Source: Zychaea mexicana (lineage: Eukaryota; Mucoromycota; Mucoromycetes; Mucorales; Lichtheimiaceae). From it: a DNA stretch of 64,000 nucleotides. The stretch spans positions 331,497 through 395,496 of the forward strand of contig NW_026516695.1 in NCBI RefSeq assembly GCF_025766255.1. Direction: 5' to 3'. The notes under the pieces are model-generated. The model had not been told where the DNA came from. It did no database searches and was given only the letters and a program-made list of their open reading frames with translations. This document shows, piece by piece, positions 34,575 to 45,835 of this stretch. Position numbers and translations under genes: made by a program. Each line of letters starts with the position of its first letter. The stretch's first letter is position 1.

Positions 34575-35262
34575 ATGTTCCGTGCTGTTGCTACCCGTGC
34601 TCAAGTCGGTCGCGTCCTCGGCCGCCGCAATGCCTCGACCAATGTTGCTGTCCAAAATTTGGAGACTCGCTGGAAGACTCTTTCGACTGCTGAACAAAAC
34701 ACCATCGCTAAGCAGCTCGAAGAAGCCCAAAAGGCCGACTGGAAGGTCTTGTCTACTGACGAGAAGAAGGCTGCCTGTAAGTTTTTTTTTTCCTCTGTTC
34801 AATTGAGCTTAATTTGCTTGATTCTTTATTTTACTCGGCATTGGTGTTGAAGGATCTCGAATTAACTCTTCAGATTATAATATAAGACTACGTTGCTTTC
34901 GGTCCCCACGGTCCCCGTGAGCCCATTACCAAGCCTGGCCACAATGGCAAGGTCGTTGGTGGTGTCGTTGCCCTCTTGGCAGCCTCCGGTGCCTTGTTCT
35001 ACGTGATCCGTAGCAACGGTAAGACTGACTTCTCTTAAATTGACAACAATGAGAAGAGGGAGGAGTAAATGTTTGGTTAAGCGAATGCGTTTATGCTAAA
35101 CGCGGCATTTCTTGTTTATCATCTGTAGGTCAAGAGAAGCCTCACACCTTCAACAAGGAATGGCAAGAGGCTACCAACGAGTACCTCAAGAGCCAGAACT
35201 CCAACCCCATCTCTGGTATTTCCTCCGAGGGCTACAAGGGCACTGGCTACGTTGGCAACTAA
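34575..35262 (+). CDS. Cytochrome c oxidase subunit IV family (yeast Cox5-type)
   Basis: Nuclear-encoded subunit of respiratory complex IV. Residues 1-20 are an Arg-rich amphipathic mitochondrial targeting sequence (MFRAVATRAQVGRVLGRRNAS). ENLETRW-type and ADWKVLSTDEKKAAYYVAFGPHGPRE blocks are characteristic, and one transmembrane helix follows (GKVVGGVVALLAASGALFYVIR). Three exons: the first ends at the GTAAGT near 34777, the second starts at ACTACG (about 34888), and the third starts near 35130, ending with a TAA at 35260-35262. Junction codons give A|Y|Y and N|G|Q. The protein looks full length and intact. Confidence 0.88.
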
Positions 35263-35662
35263 AGCAGCTCGTTCGCGTCGTGTACCCTCTTCCGCCTTTT
35301 TCTTTCTCCTCCATCTCCCATAAAGCATCATACTAGACTAGAACAACCAACCTAGACTATGTTTTTTTAATCTCTTTAAAAATCTCGATTCCTTTCTTGT
35401 TCTTTTGAGATTTGTAAAATATACACACCATTGCTGCTGGCATATGCATGAGAACATTGCGTCTCTTTATAAAACAATGGATGTCACTTGTTTTTTTACG
35501 ATTATTTGCGGTTACACGGTCGACCAGATAACCCGAGCGTTCTTGTGTGTAGCAGTAGTTGACCAAGCATCCAAATTAATCTCAGCCCAACAGCCACACC
35601 AATTAAGTTTTCGCTCCTTCCCCAAATTCAAGTGGACTATATTCCACACACGTTCCTGCACA
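35263..35662. other. Intergenic, 400 bp
   Basis: 3' flank of the COX gene and 5' region of the prefoldin gene; nothing else seen. Confidence 0.5.
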
Positions 35663-36611
35663 ATGTCATCTCAACCACAGACTGTCAATTTGGCCGATCT
35701 CGACCTTCCTTCGCTACAACAGGTCAAAACTCAGCTGGAAGAGGTGAGTTATTATCCAAGGCACGCTACAATTGAAAGTACACCAAGATTGGTATTGAAT
35801 CGAGACACGCGTTTATTTTTTTAATTCAAGGAACTCTCCCATCTGACACAATCGTACGGTAAACTTAAAAATGCTCAAGTTCGGTTTGCGGACTGTGCAG
35901 AGAGTGTTGTTTCTCTAAAAGGAGAAAAAGCAAATGGTAATTGTACTTTGGTGTTTTCTTTCAAGTAAAAAAAAACTGCATGCTCTTTATATTAGTTGGA
36001 AAACACGACTAACTCGCTGTTGTATGATTTGATTTGTATTATGTAGACAAGACGATTCTAGTGCCACTTACATCATCTATATCCTTTTTATCACCGAGAG
36101 AAAAATACTACTAACTGCGCTAAAAAGATGGAATATGCTTCTATGTCGTGTCATCAACCTTTAACTCACAAGGTTTTTGTTTATGGGATCAAATTACCTC
36201 TATGTTCCCGGTAAACTGAGCGATGTCGAAAAAGTAATTGTGGATATTGGCACTGGTTACTATGTTGAAAAGGTAAACGGACGCATATTTTTTTGTGCAA
36301 TTAAATGCTCTGCTATGTCGACATGTTATATGCTTATCTATTGTTGGTATGTGATAGACCTTGGAAGGCGCTGAGAACTTTTATCAGGGCAAGGGCGAGT
36401 ATGTCACGCAGAATTTGGAGAAGCTTCAGGAAGCAATTAACGGAAAGCAAAGCAGTCTACGGGGTACGTTTAGATAATGAATTGATGTTGATGAACAGAG
36501 ACGAAATACGGAACTTATGTAGCTAACTGCTTGTGAAACGGAATAGCTATCGTCAGCGTGATGCAGGACAAGATCCAACAGCAACAACAGCAAGCCGCTG
36601 CTGCCAAATAA
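35663..36611 (+). CDS. PFDN5: Prefoldin subunit 5 (GIM5/PFDN5)
   Basis: Alpha-class subunit of the hexameric prefoldin chaperone that hands nascent actin and tubulin to the CCT chaperonin. Exons encode [18 protein letters not shown], then [64 protein letters not shown] and a C-terminal Gln/Ala-rich coiled coil. The two coiled coils flanking the VPLT...YVPG...GTGYYVE beta-hairpin core are diagnostic. The stop is at 36609-36611. One intron (36079-36197) has no GT-AG solution and fits an AT-AC U12-type intron (separate entry). Confidence 0.92.
36079..36197 (+). other. Putative U12-type AT-AC intron in PFDN5
   Basis: After the codon for the last Ser of ILVPLTSS, the DNA reads ATATCCTTTTTA, the canonical U12 5' splice site. 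Ending the intron at ...AAATTAC restores the conserved order LTSS-LYVPGKL in phase 0. A TTAAC branch-like core lies at 36161-36165, about 33 nt before the 3' end, a little farther than usual. No GT-AG pair preserves the frame here. Confidence 0.75.
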
Positions 36612-37346
36612 ACCGCATATAAAAAATTCAACAACTCCCTTTCCACGGATATCCATGAAGCTAGAACTACTTTCCCTTATTTAGGTCCATTGCAACAACC
36701 ACCTCTTCTACAACCGTAAAATTCAACGACAACAAAATATATGCATTGCAACATCCAATACATTTCGTCAATAGTATCCTGGAAATGACATTCACAAGCT
36801 ATAATCATAGAACCACTGCATATCTAATTGCTGGTAATTGTCGAAAGAGGGAGCGGATACGGCTCAAGCTACTTGGTCCCGGTGAGGGTGGAGATACTTT
36901 GTGGCATACATTTTTCCAGTTTGGATTGGTAAACATACTCGCGGATGCGAAAGCTTCTAAAACGGTTTAGTTGCAATAGCAGTGGAAATAGCCTACCTCA
37001 AAAAACCACACCGTAAGCAGATATTCGGAATCCAGGTCATGTCCAGTAGACTTTGAGCTCAAGAATTGTGCGTTGCGTGAGTGTCTGGCCAAAAAGCTGC
37101 TCTTGCAGGAGTTGTTAAAGCCGTAGATCCGGATCGCGCCCTTACTGTGTAATCGCCCTTATATGATCAAGGTAACGCTGAAGAATGGTTTCGTCCGTTA
37201 TTAACCAGCCATGCTACTACTTGGGATACTTTTATTGCGTCAAGAACTGGCTGCTAAATGTACAAAGCATACTGCATCCGGCTCATTGCGCATAATGATT
37301 TATCTTTGGACGTTTGGTAAAATAAGCATAGATACCTCTTTGTATT
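36612..37346. other. Convergent 3' region
   Basis: Spacer between prefoldin and F-box no. 2, which converge. Short open stretches (36746-36970, 37211-37444) are not supported. Confidence 0.45.
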
Positions 37347-39757
37347 TTAATGATGCTTTACTGATTGGATCAAGTATTGAACATGTGGATGATCGTCACT
37401 ATCTTTTGGAATCGTGGCTGAATCCCGTTTACAGCCACTTATAGACTCTTTTCCTTCATAGTCGACCCTGACAACCAATAACCGCCTTTTATGCCACTTA
37501 TTAAACAACTTGCACAGCGTATCCTTAGTAATAGAGCGCGATGGATTGTAAACAATTAAATGCGTCAAATGCTTCATAGAAGCAAGCACGTCGATATGAT
37601 GGTCTTGAATCATACAGTCCACGCCTATTTGGAGCGTCCGTACTTGAGAATTTAACAATCCCTTCAGAACGGTATACAAAAGACCTTCATTCAAGGGAAA
37701 CCGGCGCAGATTGAGACTGCGTACGTTGGTGCTGTTGATATACTTCACTATATCCAATAAAAGTACATCGTTACGAGCTTCGCTGCTGGTAGAGTCGTAG
37801 CCGATAGTGAACTCGTGTATCCGGGTATTGCGGTTGAACAGGGCTTTTATTCCGTCAGTAGTATATCGCAACCTTTCCTGATTATACATGCTGGAGACTA
37901 CTCCTGCTCCTTGTGCTGGTATTTCCGATGTCGCAATAACGCCATCATCGTCTTCTTCTATATTTTCTTCTTCGTCAGCGCTAGGAACATAGTGACGAAT
38001 GTAAATATTGAGCTGTTGTAACTGCCTCGTTGCTGCTGTCCCGAGTGCACGTAGAACGCGGTCGTCCAAGACGCCTACGCCAGTTATGCTTGCAACTTGA
38101 AGCGACGGACAAGCACGTATAAGGTTTGACAGTATTTGCGAACTAAGAGAGCACCCATTAATCGACGTAAGCCTGAGGATGCGTAAATTAGGGACGCCGA
38201 TTTGCGCAAGTCGTTCCAGTGAGGTATAAACGCCGGGTTCCAGCAGCTCTTGAGCCACTTCCAATATTTCTAATGTTTCGTTATGCTTCTCTAGAAACAC
38301 GAGCAATTGTTCGTCAATATTTATATCCTTTTCGTAGTCGTCACGCTGCTCGTTTGTCAGAACGAGTTTTGTTAGGCCTTGATGTGGGGATGCGGATGGT
38401 TCAGTATACACCGTGCAAAAATCCTCGACATATTTTTTGATCTTGTCCTTGTATACAAATGACTCGAGCACAGGACAAGTCGCGTTGACCACCATGAGTG
38501 CTTTTGCCCGCTCTTCCAAAAATTCCCGAGTGATAACTAACACCTTTAGCGCAGTAAAACGATTCAACAAGTTGCGAAAGTCAGTGATACGCACGAAGTC
38601 GTTCCAATGCAAGGATGTGAGTTGAAGGGATGAGTCGGGCAACGCTGAGGGGATCTTGTCAAGGTTGATAACAGTACAATCCGTAAAGAATTGATGGATA
38701 ACGTTTTTCAGTTTGGGACAAAAACTGACGATAGATGGGAAGATTGCATTGTTGAATTTGTTCTCGGGTTCGCTGAAAAGTTTTAAAGTGGTTAAGTCCC
38801 TCAAATCCAAGTCCCATAGTCGCACATTGGTTTCAACAAAACAATTCATGTTGTGTCTTTCCAATTCTTGAAGCGCGGACATTTACAATTCATTAGCGAG
38901 ACGCTACTACTTGAACTATCACGCCAAGCCCACATACACTCTTGCTTACCTAAAGTTTCAATTCCACTCCATTTTTCTGCAACCAAGGCGTGGAATATGT
39001 TCTCTCCATTTCCTCCCGCGAAACATAGTTCAATTTCCTTTCCCTGGTTACGACGATCCGGGATGCTCTGAAGCAACTTTTTCGTTCGTTCAAGTGCACC
39101 AAAGACTTTTTGGTTCTTGCTGATTACTCGTAGCAAATAAGGCCAGTTGATAATGTAGTTGAGCCAGAAATGAGAGGTCCATGCTAGTCGAAATCGATCG
39201 TCTATCGATAATTGGTTCAAAATATTGGAAATCACTTCGGACGGTAAAAGGCGCGTCATCCATCCATTGCGTTTGTCGACAGCTGCCATAATTTGATCGT
39301 GTTTCGCAAGCATTTCGTCACAAATAGCAGGGTGTGCTGATGTTGAAGGTATCAATGATGCTACTGCGGCGGACCCATGTTTATATATCCTTGCTGCCCT
39401 ACAAACATCGCCTTGTAGATATTGAGCACTTGCAGCAATCAAGTATGCGTCAGGGCAGGCGTAATCATCGATTGCATTGTCCAGCTTGCTGTCCTCGAAC
39501 GCCAATTCATACTGATTTTGCATTTCGTATGCTGCAGCACGATGGCAAAGTGCAGCAGCCAAATTAGTGCGCAGGTTATCGATGACCTGGGTGTAAAAAG
39601 CTACGGCTTCATTGTAATCGCCATTGGTGTACGCGTATTTTCCTTGATCGAAATCGTGTAACGTTGTTGATAGATCAAGTTGTGTTACTGTGAACATTGC
39701 ATAGCTATCGCCTGGCTTAACCAGTTCGGGAAAATATAGTAAATCCTCTTTTATCAT
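37347..39757 (-). CDS. TPR / F-box / leucine-rich-repeat protein no. 2
   Basis: Paralog of F-box no. 1, 775 residues. Exon 1 is 39757-38950 and exon 2 is 38866-37347. The GTAAGC donor and CAAG acceptor give the same phase-1 intron and the same Glu junction codon (ETL-E-LERH). TPR-like region about residues 30-135 (DQGKYAYTNGDYNEAVAFYT), F-box about 173-210 (LLPSEVISNILNQLSIDDRFRLAWTSHFWL), then LRR-like units (CPSLQVASI, LRILRLTSI, VRSLNLRR). Its 5' end lies 323 bp downstream of the 3' end of decarboxylase-like no. 1 on the same strand. The target is unknown. Confidence 0.85.
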
Positions 39758-40080
39758 TTAATCGTTGTGGTTTGTGGTGATGAATAATCAAAAGGATTGA
39801 TTAGAACAGAAAAGATCCGATGGTTTGTGTGGACAGATATGGAACGTTGTGCAACCATATCTTGAAGCATCGACAATGCCAATACATAACTCCTCCTCGG
39901 ACAGACCAAACCATTACAAAGCGGTATTTCAAATGCATATAAAGAAAAGTGTACATGCAAGCACAGTCCCTGTAGGGAAAAGGCATGTATTTATCAAGTT
40001 CATAGATAGCTTACAGTATCACCAATTATAAATACAGACAAACTAAGTACTTTAATGGATAGATATGCAATAACCCATTA
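39758..40080. other. Intergenic, 323 bp
   Basis: Promoter region of F-box no. 2 and 3' flank of decarboxylase-like no. 1; nothing distinct seen. Confidence 0.5.
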
Positions 40081-41790
40081 TCAGAGGTTTCTATAGGTAT
40101 CGACATATACAGTTTTTGGTCGCTGAAAGCCGCAAAAGTGCGAATTTGCGATCGTGTAAGCGCCCATGTTTTCTGCGTAGATCCAATCACCGGCTGTCAA
40201 TAATGGAAGTCGTGTATTTTCTGTGAGACAATCGCCTGGTTCGCAGGTGTGGCCCCATACACTACATGGATAAGTGGGTTCTTTGACCGTTTTGCGATAC
40301 ATGCATACGTTATCCTTCATCAAGACTAAGCATTATAAGATGCAATCGAAGAAACGTTAATATTGATTTTTTTCCGATCGTAGTTGGCTAAGACAATTAG
40401 CTCGAAAATATACCTTTGAGGTTGAGCACATCTTGATATAACAGGCGTGGGGCAAAAGAGCCATGTAAACCATCATTTACAAAATCTAGTAGTAGCGTAT
40501 GTTGATAGTTATACAATGCCCATATTTGCAAGCAGTGAATATCTCTTGCAATATATCAAATAATACTCTTGGTTTAATCTACAGTACTCAACTTACACAT
40601 ATAGTTTCTGTATACATCGTTCTCGTTTTGGGTTGGTAGCATTTTACGGCCGACAATTTGGCAACACACGGTGAGCGTCGATGCTGTGTAGAAGCGCCCG
40701 GTTTCTGCCATTACTTGTACATCAGGCGTAAATAGTGAATCCAAGGTTTTACTAATATTTGCGGCTAACTGTCTAAAGGATGGTTTTCCCGGTTGATCGA
40801 TACCCAGAAAGCCGTCGCCGTTGATATCAAGAAGATGGAAATCAAATCCCAGGTTTTTGGCTTGATCAAAGACCTTGCGAGAATTTTCCAGGGCAACCTG
40901 ATATGAACTTGTATCGGAACATCCGCTGCCCACATCAAAACTAAAAATAGCAATGGACAAAAACGCAAGTTCGGTATTAGTTCCAGTCTTTTGAATTGTC
41001 TACATTGCTGCGGGTAAGTGACCAATTGTTTCTTACCTGACGCCAATGACGTCGAGTGCAAGCTTTTTGGCAATCTTCAGTAAGGATTCGACTGCAGATA
41101 GAGACGCGCCAAACTTGTTTCCAGTTCCCCACTGAGCTTTCGAATCATCGGTTATAATGCGTAACAGCAACTGTGCGTTTGGAGATAGTGCTTTGATTTT
41201 ATAAAGCTCGTCAACATTGTCAAAGGTCATTGTCTTAACGCTGTGATCAGCAGCAAAACGAAGATAGGATGCCTGCTTGCACGTGTGCGCGTAATAGATT
41301 CTGGAAGCATCAATACCAAGGTCCATGACCTTTTTCATTTCAGGCCCGGTAATGCAGTCAAAGTCTAGGCCCAAGGTTGCCAGATACTTGATGATTTTGA
41401 TATCTGGGTTACATTGGACAGCTACCAACGAAAAAGATGGATCCAATTATCATCATGTCATTTTCATTGTTATATCGCGTTTATAAGAGAAAAAGGGATG
41501 GAAACAGAGAAATGAAAACTACCATAGTACGGCTTAATTCTTGGGAGACATCGCTTCCATTTCAAATGTTGTCGGTACAATTGCCCGAGGTCCAAAACAT
41601 AAAAGCAATCATCTTGTCCTAGTTTTTCGTTCAAAGCAGCTAATTCCAGCTTTTTCTTGATCGCTTCCTTGATATCACCCTTGAATACAATGGGAGAGAC
41701 ATGGACAGGTTGCTTGTTGCTGCTGTATTCAGGGACAGAGGAGGTAGGCTCCTTTGGCAGTATAGGAATTTGCGACGGACGGATGAGCAT
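40081..41790 (-). CDS. Ornithine-decarboxylase-fold pseudoenzyme (no. 1)
   Basis: Group IV PLP decarboxylase fold, 437 residues. Exons: 41790-41523, 41421-41037, 40940-40597, 40485-40414, 40325-40081. The frame is intact across every junction, and exons 2, 4 and 5 have exactly the lengths of the paralog at 49.6 kb (385, 72 and 245 nt). Key residues of the family are altered. The PLP Schiff-base Lys of YAVKCN is Gln (YYAVQCN, residue 92, CAA at 41414-41416). The ring-stacking His of SFHVGSG is Asp (SFDVGSG). The Gly-rich phosphate loop is DINGDGF. EPGRYF is ETGRFY. The cysteine loop HTCEPGD and YAENMGAY remain. By sequence it should be unable to bind PLP covalently; a regulatory role like animal antizyme inhibitor is inference only. 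Confidence 0.88.
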
Positions 41791-44700
41791 CGTGGTTGCA
41801 AACTAGGTACGCGTGAATCAATTTAATTCTATGGAGCGATAAGTGACGAGCAATCAACCATTATAGTACAGAGAAAGTTTGCTGTATACCAGCATCATTT
41901 TAAAATGGAAGTAGCAATCGTAGCGATACCTTAGCTGAAACTAGGTGCTCCTTGTAAATTTAAAAAGGATAATGAAGTAAAGGATGTATGGAGAAATTAT
42001 ACGCAACATTGGTGCATTTATATACACGAACAATGGCGATGATTACGAGCTCAGCATCAATAGATCAACGGTGGCCTAGAAGCAGACCAGTCATAAGGCC
42101 TATATCAATTGGCTTGTAGAATACACCAAAGCCCAATTATAATACAAAATATGTGTACTGAAAAGACTATTTTGAGTATTAAACAACCACGAACATAAAT
42201 ACAGCCATCAAACCATCATGATGGCCAAACTAAATACTCTAATGCACAATCCCTGTTTTACTGCAACTTTTCCTGCTCGTGGCATGACGGAAAGTAGGTT
42301 ATTTAGAGCCTCCTTGATGAGTGGTACATGCGAGCATTACTAAAGAAATAGACAAACAAAGTATATTGTTTTAGCGCACGTGCGGCTTAAAAGGATTGCT
42401 CTAGCTCATTACTATCATGGTGATATTTACAATGTGCATAGTAAATAATAGTAGCCACTTTCTGCATACTTTTTATGCACGCAGTACATTAACTGAATCT
42501 GTCTCTTGGAAGGCTTAGCCAATCATTATTGATTACATCACTATTCATATGTTTGGTCTTGTCCTTTCAGTGAGAGATTTGTAAACTGAGACCATCACCG
42601 ACCCTGCCAAGCAGGGAGAAGAGTCATGCGCTTTCAACGTGCAATAACACCTCGTTTCTGAACCAGCTTGCTCTATCATAGTAACGGAGCAGCGTGAGAA
42701 AAAAAAACAAGCAAAGTAACTTGTTGTATGCGTGATATGCTCGTTACCAGTGCACTGCTGGTTTAACAAAAGCCTACTCCAGTCGAAATCGATCAATATA
42801 TGAAACAGCAACAGTAGCGAGTATCCCATACAATGCATACATGCGGCTATCCATAACGAAATATTCTCACCCTTTTTGCACTTCGTCTGATTATGTTCCA
42901 GTATTTCAGAAAAAGAAAGTACTGTATGTGTATGCACATCATTGCATCTCACAGCATTTTCCCTTTTTAGCTCGTACCCGAAGCAGACTACTAAGCAGTC
43001 AAAATAGAATCGGTCCAAAATAGTGCATAAAGTAAATAGTGACTTTTCAATGTTTGTGAAGCCCTCACAAAGCGAAACAGGGTATATACGTAGACGTGCT
43101 TTGATGATTCTAAAGACAAGAACAACAATGCCTCATGCAAGACTTGAAATTTACCTGAGTAGATCGGCTTAGCATCTTGTAGTAGTAGCGGCTTGCTGGT
43201 GTCCTATAACGTCCGACAACACTCGTTTGTCGCCGTTGGTTTGATGTATAGGAAACTTGCTTCCGATTATTACAAACATAATAGAAACAAGTTGTACTGT
43301 ACTTACTGCTTGTAAAAACTATAATTAGCGTATCACGACCCATTTTTAGCAGTGTTCTTTTTTAAAGGACCTTTGAGCAGGATTTAGAATGTTTAATGTA
43401 GTTACTAATAGATGATGATAAAAGGTCACTAATAACTATTCCATTTACTTCCAACTTCTATCTAAATCTCCTTTTCGCCCATCTACTTAACTAATAAAAG
43501 ATATATAGTTGCCTAGTATTGTGACTCTAAATGTATGCCGCCTATATCTCGAAGGAGCCTCACATTTCCATGCAGAAATACAGTATTCTAGACCGACGAG
43601 AGCTTTCTCGTAACAACAGACATAAATACCTTTTCCTATCGAGTATACAGTATCCACATGAGCATCACAGCGTACATTATAACAGATCGATGTTATTTTG
43701 GTTTCTCGTGACCTCCATATTGAGTTTGAGATTGTACATAACTGTATAGTGCTTTTAGTTCGTCCTTTGCAGCCCCAAAAAGCCATCAACGGCTTTCGGA
43801 ATTGCTTGAAGAAAGTTGTAGCATGGGCTTTTTCCACCCCTTCGTTTCGAAATGTGCTATAGTAGCCAGCACCATCTGAGGCTTGGTCGCTTCTCCATAA
43901 ATGTATCCCGGCGGGCTTCCGGTGCAGCGTCTATCTAGTGTAAGCAATGATTGATATCAATCCACTTGTAGTATTTTAATACCCTATCGCAAAATATAAC
44001 AGTTTTTAGTAAATGTGTTATTAAAAAGCTGCTCTGCCCCATCATAATTGCTTACAACGTATTCTCACCGATGTTGTTCTGAATTGAAAGCTATAGCTTC
44101 ATCTGGATAAAACAGTTATGTAATCATGTAAATATACGTCTGTGTAGATCTACAGGTTTCTAACAGTAAATTTTGCCGAATACCACGATGATCCATATGT
44201 TTTTTTGCCAAACTTTATCTAAGATTAGTGGAGTTTTCCTGCTTGATTCATAAACACACATATACGCGGAATCTAGATGGATTATGATGATAAATTCCGG
44301 TTACATAAAGCCCAGCATCAATCATATCCGTAGAGGCAAATGTAAGCTCACGACTGCACCACTGATGACCACCTATTTCACGCCAAAACTAAACATTATA
44401 GGGAACAACAAAATGGGATCGGATTACTATAAAGATCTGGCCTTGCATTCAGATATATGCTTTTCTAAAACTTTTACTGTTTGGGTGCGGATTGACAGGA
44501 CATGATTTACTGAATTCCGGACCTTTTTCTACAGCAATAGGAGGTCGGGTGCACTATCTGTCCAGGGTGCATCAGCAATGATATTTCCATGTTACTGTGT
44601 ACATGAAAATTCGGGAGGCATGACGTTAGTAGGGTGTAGCGATTATACAATTGATCGGCCTGCTTATTCGGAGGCGATTATTCTCGCAAATATGTTGCGA

Positions 44701-45835
44701 CAATGAGACGAGTCTAGACAGATTATGTAGTAGAAACATTACTATCACGAACCTTTATTCTTTCTTGTTCCATTGTAATTTTCTGTACTGAATTTAATGG
44801 TTACTACCAATCTACTGACGTTAACGATGACAATAAAGGTTACTATCATACACCTTTAATAATAGCGCCGCTCTCCCCAAAAGTGGAATGCACTTGCAAA
44901 GAGCAGTAACGGATTTTGCATGGTGAAAGGAGGTCACAGTCCAAGATGACTACTCCGGGATTTTCCCTTTGCATGTGTCTACATGTTTTTGTGGCTTTGT
45001 GTGAAGAAGCACACCAAGGGTTTAGCATCAACGAGATGGTTATTCTATAGTATATTATGGAAAGCAGCTTGTGCTTTTCGATCTGCGCAGAGATTCAATT
45101 TTGATGTCTGTATTAAAGAGTCGAGCTAGTTTTGTACATACTTTAACTTTTTATTGCTCAAAGGCTTGACAACAAGGATGCAACTACTGTGTTCTCTTTT
45201 ACAGCAGTTTACTGGTAAATCATAGCCAAATACTATACCTCTTACATGACAAGAAAGCGCCAGGTTGCGGCTGATGCATACACTTATTAAATATAGAGAA
45301 TATATCAACTGTAAACCAGACAATGCCACGACCTTCTCACGGTCCTGTTACTTGTATGAGACTTTCATTTTCGGAGTAGGAGAACGACCCCAAATGCAAG
45401 TGTGGCATTCAAAGATGGGTACTACAAAAATCAATGTCTGCAGAACTGTTATTATCAAAGCCCACTATTACCCCTCAATTATATTTTGCCTTGCCGTGCG
45501 TACGAAGAGCGACAATGATACTAGCCATGTTTGATAGATCCCGCTGCTAAATAAAGCACCAACCTCTAAGCTACTGCACTGCCTGTACTACATGTATGTT
45601 TACAAAGAACAAGGCATCAGATACAAACAGTCTACTATTTTTACGCTTGCTGGCATACGGTAAGCACAATCAAGCGATACATGGAGCTTGTTTTGATGTC
45701 GCTCAGTTGTTTGTCCTAGATTACGAGGAAGAGGGCTTTGCTTTTCTCTGTTTGACTTCAAAATCCTATCCTCTTTTTCTTCACTTTTCTTACTTTCCCT
45801 ATTTCTTTACTTGTAACTACTGTTTCTCATAAAAC
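41791..45835. other. Intergenic, 4 kb
   Basis: The longest gene-free stretch. AT-rich, with scattered frames of up to 157 codons (42545-43018, 43487-43837, 44284-44505) that lack bias, motifs or splice sites. Complementary arms ACCTTTATT / AATAAAGGT lie near 44750 and 44831. It may hold eroded repeats, but none was recognised. The right end is the promoter of P450 no. 2, with a CT-rich leader. Confidence 0.45.

Noticed and set aside
42545..43018. 157-codon minus-strand frame
   Set aside because: Random-looking composition, no domain and no splice or promoter support, in a 4-kb gene desert.
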